Assembly: GCF_016861785.1 (NCBI RefSeq)
Contig: NZ_BOLS01000022.1
Span: 1 to 38,485 of the forward strand
DNA length: 38,485 nt
Direction: 5' to 3'
Source: Lacticaseibacillus mingshuiensis
Lineage (GTDB): Bacteria > Bacillota > Bacilli > Lactobacillales > Lactobacillaceae
The notes beneath the pieces are model-generated. The model was not told the DNA's origin. It did not search any database and saw only the letters and a list, made by a program, of their open reading frames with translations. The position numbers and the translations under genes are program-made. Below, one piece after another: positions 34,087 to 38,485 of the stretch; the stretch's first letter is position 1, and the number at the start of each line of letters is the position of its first letter.

Positions 34087-34202
34087 ATTACTGAATAAAA
34101 TTTTTTCGCATAGTTCAGTGCTTGGGTCTCTCCGAAATGGCCGATGCGGCGCGTTTTTAGTTAGGCCGTATACAAAACGGTCCCCCAAATGTCCGTCTGC
34201 AT

Positions 34203-34241
34203 AAAAAAAGCGGTTCGCATCAAAATTGACACGAACCGCTT
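34203..34241 (-). terminator. Rho-independent terminator of the 34258-35267 gene pair
   Basis: Reverse strand AAGCGGTTCG (34241-34232) pairs perfectly with CGAACCGCTT (34217-34208) and runs into TTTTTTT. It begins 17 bases after the stop of the 112-residue gene. Confidence 0.85.
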
Positions 34242-34257
34242 ATCATTGATGTGTGAC

Positions 34258-34596
34258 CTAGTCGTCGGCGTTTTTATACCCGATCTGATTCGGCACGATA
34301 TACAGCGACTTCATCGCCTTGTTCGCAGACACGCCTTCCTGCTTCGCAAACGACAGGAGAAGATCCACATACTTTTGAATCTGAGCCTTGGAAAACAGCG
34401 GAATGCCGTCTTTTGGATCGTTGCTCCAGGTCAGCGTGAGCGAATCATCGTCTTCCTCTTCAACATCGGCAATGTATTTGATTCGGCCCTCATTTGGCAA
34501 CTTGAGGCCGATGCTGGCTGTCGTAAACAGTGCCGGCTTGGCCTCGGCCGGAATCGTATCAAAATCTTGATAAGTGTTAAAGGCAACGTATCTCAT
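34258..34596 (-). CDS. Hypothetical protein, 112 residues
   Basis: A 112-residue soluble protein, not recognised. The start at 34596 has GGGAGG upstream (within the end of the preceding gene) and overlaps the preceding stop as ATGA, so the two genes are translationally coupled. It has an acidic EVEEEDDD-like cluster in the middle and a C-terminal half that reads as helices (FSKAQIQKYVDLLLSFAKQ). No signal peptide or membrane segment. It is followed by a strong terminator, making a two-gene operon with the 224-residue gene. No function can be offered. Confidence 0.72.
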   Translation of the reverse strand: MRYVAFNTYQDFDTIPAEAKPALFTTASIGLKLPNEGRIKYIADVEEEDDDSLTLTWSNDPKDGIPLFSKAQIQKYVDLLLSFAKQEGVSANKAMKSLYIVPNQIGYKNADD

Positions 34597-35267
34597 TCGG
34601 CGTCCTCCCGTAATTGAATGCTCAGCTGCATGGCGCCCACGCCGTCCCCATTTTCCAGGCGGCCAAATTCGACGACACAGGGGAAGTTGTTCATCTGATA
34701 GGCGAGGTCCGACCATTCGAGCAACTCGTCAGGCAGCGCCCAGAATGTCGGCTGATCAGGCCCGGCCACGGTCATTCCAGCATAAGCCTGACCCGTGTCG
34801 CTATCGACGTAATGCCCCGCGGCCAGGACGGTGAACTGGCGCTTGGCCCAGTCCGCCTCGTCGAGGTTGAAAACACGATTGTTGTCGCGGGCGATCTGGC
34901 GCTCCGCCCCAAATCGGTCGTAGTCGACCAATACATCGCCGACTGCATAAGTGACCTCGCGCCCTTCGATGACATCTGGGTCAACTTTTTCGGTCACGAT
35001 CTCAAAATAATGGCGAACGATCTGAAACGCCTCGATCGTGATCGAATAAAACAGCGGGATGCTAGACCGGTCCGGGTGACGAAGGACCGCCTGAAACAGT
35101 CGCGTCTCCAGCTGGACATCATTGGTGATATCCGTGACCAGCGACACGGCCTCGTCCGGATCATCGGTCAATTGGACACTGAAAGACTCCATGGTGTCTG
35201 TTTTATAACTTTGAAGATAGCGCCCATCTTTTTTGGAGCGAAACCACGCGCGATATAACTGTGTCAT
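34593..35267 (-). CDS. Hypothetical protein, 224 residues
   Basis: A 224-residue soluble protein, not recognised. It begins MTQLYRAWFRSKKDGRYLQS and alternates short strands and helices, with no transmembrane segment, no signal peptide and no cysteine cluster. The start at 35267 is chosen for GGGGGAG just upstream; an ATG eight codons earlier has no site. A promoter is likely at 35308-35335. It forms a coupled pair with the 112-residue gene. It lies between the pilus operon and the integrase, so it could be chromosomal or carried in by a mobile element; its GC content resembles the chromosome rather than the element. Confidence 0.75.
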   Translation of the reverse strand: MTQLYRAWFRSKKDGRYLQSYKTDTMESFSVQLTDDPDEAVSLVTDITNDVQLETRLFQAVLRHPDRSSIPLFYSITIEAFQIVRHYFEIVTEKVDPDVIEGREVTYAVGDVLVDYDRFGAERQIARDNNRVFNLDEADWAKRQFTVLAAGHYVDSDTGQAYAGMTVAGPDQPTFWALPDELLEWSDLAYQMNNFPCVVEFGRLENGDGVGAMQLSIQLREDAE

Positions 35268-35307
35268 TTGTCTCCCCCTATCAGCTTTCATGCATCAATA
35301 TAGTTAT

Positions 35308-35335
35308 ATTTTACCGCTATGAAAGGCGCGTGCAA
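35308..35335 (-). promoter_or_regulatory. Putative promoter of the 224-residue gene
   Basis: Reverse strand TTGCAC (35335-35330), 16-base spacer, TAAAAT (35313-35308), about 40 bases upstream of the start codon. Confidence 0.5.
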
Positions 35336-35419
35336 GGGACTTGGGACCCAGATGTGGCATTATTTCCCGGGAACAATGGCGCATCTCGCACCCGTCCCGT
35401 GGTATCAATGTTTCTAGCA

Positions 35420-35437
35420 CCACCGATTTTACGGTGG
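35420..35437. other. Small hairpin after the integrase gene, possible end region of the element
   Basis: CCACCG and CGGTGG flank ATTTTA, 23 bases beyond the integrase stop. Without a T-tract it is not a clear terminator. Element ends normally lie just beyond int, so the attachment core is expected between about 35340 and 35460; without the other end it cannot be defined. Confidence 0.3.
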
Positions 35438-35459
35438 CACAGTTTTGACCCTTTTCAAA

Positions 35460-36593
35460 TTATTTTGGCTTATCGGGCACCTCCTTGGAGAATATCCCGT
35501 TGAGCTTTTTTGCGACTTCAAAGTTACTGTTGGGATAGAGATGACCGTAAGTGCCAAGCGTCGTTTCGATGTCCTCATGCCCCAGACGTTCCTTGATCTG
35601 GAGTGGGTTTTCACCGAGGCTGATCAACAGCGACACATGCGAGTGGCGGAGACCGTGAACTGTAATTCGCTGAACCTTAGCGAGCGTACTGTACGTGTCC
35701 ACAATATCAATGAATTGACCGTCAGAGCACGGAATCCCATCACGTGAGAATACCCACTCGGAATTCACCATCGCCGCTTGTGCGGCCTGCCACGCGCCTA
35801 AGCACGCAACGGTATCGTCATCAAGCGCCACGGTACGACGACTAGCGGCAGTCTTTGGCGCTGGCGTCTCAAACCAGTTGCGGTTGTGATAGTCCATCGT
35901 CTTATTGACGTTCACAGTCTTAGCTTTGAGATCAACGTCTGTCCACTTTAACGCCCGTGCTTCACCGCTACGCAAGCCAGACATAAACATAAACCACAAC
36001 ATCGTGTGCTCAAAGTGTTTCTCGTAAGTGTCAGTGCCAGTTTGGGCAATCACCTTTTGGAAGTCGGCTTGCGTCCAGAAATGGATCTTCGCTTTCTTCT
36101 TCTTGATGAGGCCAACGATCCGTACTGGATTCTCGGTGATGATACCTAGCGCCTTGGCACGTTCAAGCACTTGGCCTAACATAATGTTGATGGTACGCGC
36201 ATAGGATTGCTTACAGTCTTTGAGTACGCTGACTTGCCAATGTTGAACATCAATCGGCCGAATTTGGTCAATGATGATGTCGTTGAACCTAGTCAGGTAC
36301 TCGCTGTTCATCAAGACTAGCCGCTGACGGTAGGTGCGTGGCTTTACTTGGGTTTTGTACCAAGGCTTGAACACGTCTTCCATAAAGTCGCCAAACTTAG
36401 TCTGCTTGATGTCCTCATCATCGGCGATCCCCGCCGCCAACATTGCAACTCTTGCTTTTTTCGCCTCCGTTTTCGTTTTGAAGCCGCTGGCACGCTTTTG
36501 AATTCGCTTGCCAGTCCGTTTGTCAGTTCCTAAGCTTACGCGGAAGCTGAAAGTGCCGTCCGCTTGTTTTGTAATTGGGTCTTTCGTAGTCAA
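35460..36593 (-). CDS. int: Tyrosine recombinase (integrase)
   Basis: A 377-residue site-specific recombinase of the phage/Tn916 type. An N-terminal AP2-like arm-binding domain (FSFRVSLGTDKRTGKRIQK, about 15-33) is followed by a SAM-like core-binding domain and a catalytic domain with Arg in SGLRSGEARAL, HGLRHSH, and the nucleophile Tyr in TYGHLYP near 349-355. It catalyses integration and excision of the element. The start codon is TTG at 36593, preceded by AAGGAGG at 7 bases and overlapping the stop of the DUF3173 gene (TTGA), so translation is coupled. Base composition is visibly lower in GC than the chromosomal genes, which fits acquisition. Confidence 0.95.
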   Translation of the reverse strand: MTTKDPITKQADGTFSFRVSLGTDKRTGKRIQKRASGFKTKTEAKKARVAMLAAGIADDEDIKQTKFGDFMEDVFKPWYKTQVKPRTYRQRLVLMNSEYLTRFNDIIIDQIRPIDVQHWQVSVLKDCKQSYARTINIMLGQVLERAKALGIITENPVRIVGLIKKKKAKIHFWTQADFQKVIAQTGTDTYEKHFEHTMLWFMFMSGLRSGEARALKWTDVDLKAKTVNVNKTMDYHNRNWFETPAPKTAASRRTVALDDDTVACLGAWQAAQAAMVNSEWVFSRDGIPCSDGQFIDIVDTYSTLAKVQRITVHGLRHSHVSLLISLGENPLQIKERLGHEDIETTLGTYGHLYPNSNFEVAKKLNGIFSKEVPDKPK

Positions 36594-36832
36594 GATAGTT
36601 CCTCCTTAACTGCGGAAAGGCCACTTGGTGCACCCTCAAGTTGGCCTAGTTTCAAGCCTAATACTGCGTCTACTGCTTCCACCGGAACACGGTCTACGCC
36701 TTTCTTACCGTACCATCCAAAGCCTTGTTTGAGCAACTGTTCTTTGGTCAATTTGACGATACGGCTTGCTTGCGATGGACTGTATCCCAGCTTCACTAAA
36801 TCAGCCCGTGTCAGGGTCAGATATGCTGGCAT
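36590..36832 (-). CDS. DUF3173-like excisionase-type protein
   Basis: An 80-residue protein with a helix-turn-helix-like form: LTRADLVKLGYSPSQASRIV followed by RVPVEAVDAVLGL. It resembles the DUF3173 proteins encoded directly before int in Tn916-superfamily elements and related mobilizable elements, which probably act in recombination directionality like Xis. The start has AGGAGA upstream. Its stop overlaps the TTG of int. Function is inferred from position and from recognition of the family, not from any catalytic motif. Confidence 0.72.
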   Translation of the reverse strand: MPAYLTLTRADLVKLGYSPSQASRIVKLTKEQLLKQGFGWYGKKGVDRVPVEAVDAVLGLKLGQLEGAPSGLSAVKEELS

Positions 36833-36931
36833 AAAATTCTCCTTTTTCAGATTGGAGATCGCCGTGATTTGCTGACCATGATATACTTAGCTTGTCTAGG
36901 GCAAAGTTTCGGGTCAGCGCGGCAATCGCGT

Positions 36932-38218
36932 TCATTCGTTGCTTTGTTTTTCTTTTGCTTCAAAATCGTCTAGGTAGGCGCCACAGTTGCCATTTTGATA
37001 ATGCTGGATCAAATCAACTTGCCGTGGACTTAGTTTGCCAGCGTCAATAATTTCATCAAGCGTGTGCGTTCCTAACATCTCATCTAAAATCACGATCAGT
37101 TTCAGCGAGGAACTCACTTGCTTCTTGAGCCAGCCAACAGTTGTCGTAAAGTCGAAGGGTTGCGGGTCAACGGTTAGGGATAACTTATCCCGATTAGCAC
37201 CAATAAAGGTTGCCCATCGTGGGTCAATCGGCCAGCTTTGCTTACTCTTGCTTTTGGTAGGGGTGAGAAAGCAAATATAATGGTTGATGATGCCGAAGAT
37301 AACTTTTTCAGGGTCGCGAGTTGACAGTAATGCATCAATACCTGAATCAGCCCGTTCATCAGTTAGCCGCACTTCAAAACGATTCTTAATGGGTTGTTCT
37401 TCAATCGGTAACTTGTCTTCCAATAATACGTTTTGCTTTTGCCACTGCTCAAAGTCCTTTTCATAAATCACCATGTGGACACCACTTTGGCGCGAGCCTA
37501 ACTCTAAGGTATTTCCCTCCTTGTGGTCACGATCCTAGCGATGAATTTTGCCACCTTTGAAACGCGAACGGTATTCGTCGTTTCGATACTTCTCAATCAA
37601 TTCTGGAATGTCGAGGACGCCATGACGGTCATTGATAGCGAGGTCAATTCGCTTGAAGCGACCATGCAATTCTTGGCAAGCTATGAAGACGTCATACCAC
37701 GAGCGTTTTTGCCCGCTAAGGTAGTTCTCCAGATAGCGACAGCCTTTTCCGCTCAACTCAATCATCGTGCCTTTGTCCCGTTTTAGCCACGCTTCTTCTG
37801 ATTCACCGTGACGGCGTTCTGGCTGTTGTGAGAGCATCACCGTTAGCTCACCACAGATCAGCTTATGCGTGTAGCCGTAAAACGCCCAGTCCTCATGATA
37901 GAAGTGTTCTGGCCTAATCTGAAATATCTTTTGAATGATGTTTCCGGCATCGTGTGATTTAAAGGTGACGCGGAAGTAGTCGATACAGCAATCTAGGTTG
38001 TTCCGTTTGGTCAGTACGCGCATTGCGGTCGTTAATTTGGCCTTAGCTTGCGCTGTGAGCTGTTTTCGGCCTCTGATTAAGGCGTTGATGTACTCGCGAC
38101 GATATCCCGTTGTATCGGCTAATTGTTGCTGTGTGATGCCATAGGCATCTTTGAATTCTTCCAGCTCGTCTAACCACGAGTAGTTTTGTGGATTAACAAG
38201 CGTTAAATCCTTTTGCAT
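36932..38218 (-). pseudogene. MobT-type relaxase (Rep_trans, Tn916 Orf20-like) broken by an in-frame stop
   Basis: The frame opens at 38218 (AAAGGA upstream) and encodes an N-terminal Cro-type helix-turn-helix (about 22-65), then Rep_trans relaxase sequence (HEDWAFYGY, GKGCRYLENYL, KRIDLAINDRHG with metal-binding Asp). It stops after 227 residues at a TAG (37537-37535). The same frame then continues for 20 codons, including GNTLELGSRQSG, into MVIYEKDFEQW…NRFEVRL and the family's C-terminal part, ending at 36932. In Tn916 Orf20 the corresponding stretch, with GNTLYIGS and IYEKDYEQ, is uninterrupted. A single nonsense change has therefore split an otherwise full-length gene of about 428 codons. 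MobT proteins nick oriT to start transfer; this copy is probably inactive unless suppressed. Confidence 0.85.
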
Positions 38219-38334
38219 TTTGTCATTCCTTTCGATGTGAACTAATCGGGTGCTAATTTTTCGTCATATTTCTGGCGAAACGCCGGTCTTACGCGGTTTA
38301 TTTCTGCCTAGCAGGTTTATTCTGTCATACTATC

Positions 38335-38404
38335 GCCCCCCTATTAGATACTGGGGGCTGATGGCGGCCGGCTAACGCCGACCGCCGCCGCTCGCGCTAG
38401 CGGC
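38335..38404. other. Candidate oriT: G/C inverted repeat plus tandem hairpins
   Basis: GCCCCC (38335-38340) and GGGGGC (38353-38358) flank an AT-rich loop (CTATTAGATACT with the extra C), a layout like the C-run/G-run inverted repeat with the nick site in ICEBs1- and Tn916-type origins. Two GC-rich hairpins follow at once: GGCGG-x2-GGC/GCC-x2-CCGCC (38363-38386) and GCCGCT/AGCGGC (38387-38404), with more GC-rich repeats to 38440. It lies directly upstream of the MobT gene, where the origin is expected. The rest of 38219-38485 has no gene. Confidence 0.5.
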
Positions 38405-38485
38405 TTTTGCGCTGCACGCCGCGCACGGCGGCAAGGCTACCTCCTTTCAAAAAGATTTGAGAACTTTTGCTCTCACCATATACAG

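Noticed and set aside
34006-34188. 60-codon reverse-strand frame in the AT-rich gap
   Set aside because: No ribosome-binding site, no resemblance to anything known, and it crosses the palindrome at 34063-34086.
1-38485. CRISPR arrays, tRNA or rRNA genes
   Set aside because: No regularly spaced repeats and no cloverleaf or rRNA-like sequence were seen on either strand, including next to the integrase where a tRNA target was looked for.

Overview
The window looks like a chromosomal accessory region of a Lactobacillaceae member with fairly high GC (by eye well above 50% over most of its length). Evidence for this: strong AGGAGG ribosome-binding sites, LPHTG-anchored pilins with a class C sortase, an LplABC/YteP-YtcP-type sugar ABC transporter, catabolite-response (cre) motifs, and a Tn916-type MobT/DUF3173/integrase module. 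A high-GC genus such as Schleiferilactobacillus or Lacticaseibacillus would fit; this is inference, as no marker gene is present.

Layout. (1) 1-2750: the 5' end of an insertion-sequence transposase runs off the left edge, followed by a Cof-type HAD phosphatase and a Fic-domain AMP transferase. (2) 2754-25815: a roughly 23-kb carbohydrate locus. It holds a GH31 alpha-xylosidase with a divergent AraC regulator; an operon of GH29 alpha-L-fucosidase, alpha/beta-hydrolase esterase, ROK sugar kinase, GH1 and GH42 beta-galactosidase; an ABC operon (two permeases and a lipoprotein) with a divergent YesL-like DUF624 membrane protein; and xylA-xylB-GH43-GH3, followed by the ROK repressor xylR. (3) 26253-26696: an unidentified small protein behind a strongly structured leader. 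(4) 26825-33916: a sortase-assembled pilus operon (tip adhesin, two shaft-type pilins, class C sortase) with attenuator-like hairpins in the leader and before the sortase. (5) 34258-35267: two overlapping unidentified genes. (6) 35460-38485: the integrase end of an integrative element of visibly lower GC, with a DUF3173 protein, a MobT relaxase broken by one in-frame amber codon, and an oriT-like G/C inverted repeat with tandem hairpins. No transfer (T4SS) gene is visible before the window ends.

How the genes work together. The glycosidases cover the linkages of xyloglucan oligosaccharides: alpha-xylose, beta-galactose, alpha-fucose, possible arabinose or xylose, and the beta-glucan backbone, with an esterase for acetyl groups. 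None has a signal peptide, so oligosaccharides are probably imported intact by the ABC system, trimmed in the cytoplasm, and the xylose passed to XylA and XylB. The GH1 carries the phosphate-binding residues of 6-phospho-beta-glycosidases and lies beside a ROK kinase, which suggests ATP-dependent phosphorylation of a backbone disaccharide before cleavage, without a PTS. No ATPase for the transporter is present, so it must rely on a shared one elsewhere. Control appears to come from XylR, the AraC protein (two 19-20-bp direct repeats 95 bp apart flank its divergent promoter region) and CcpA.
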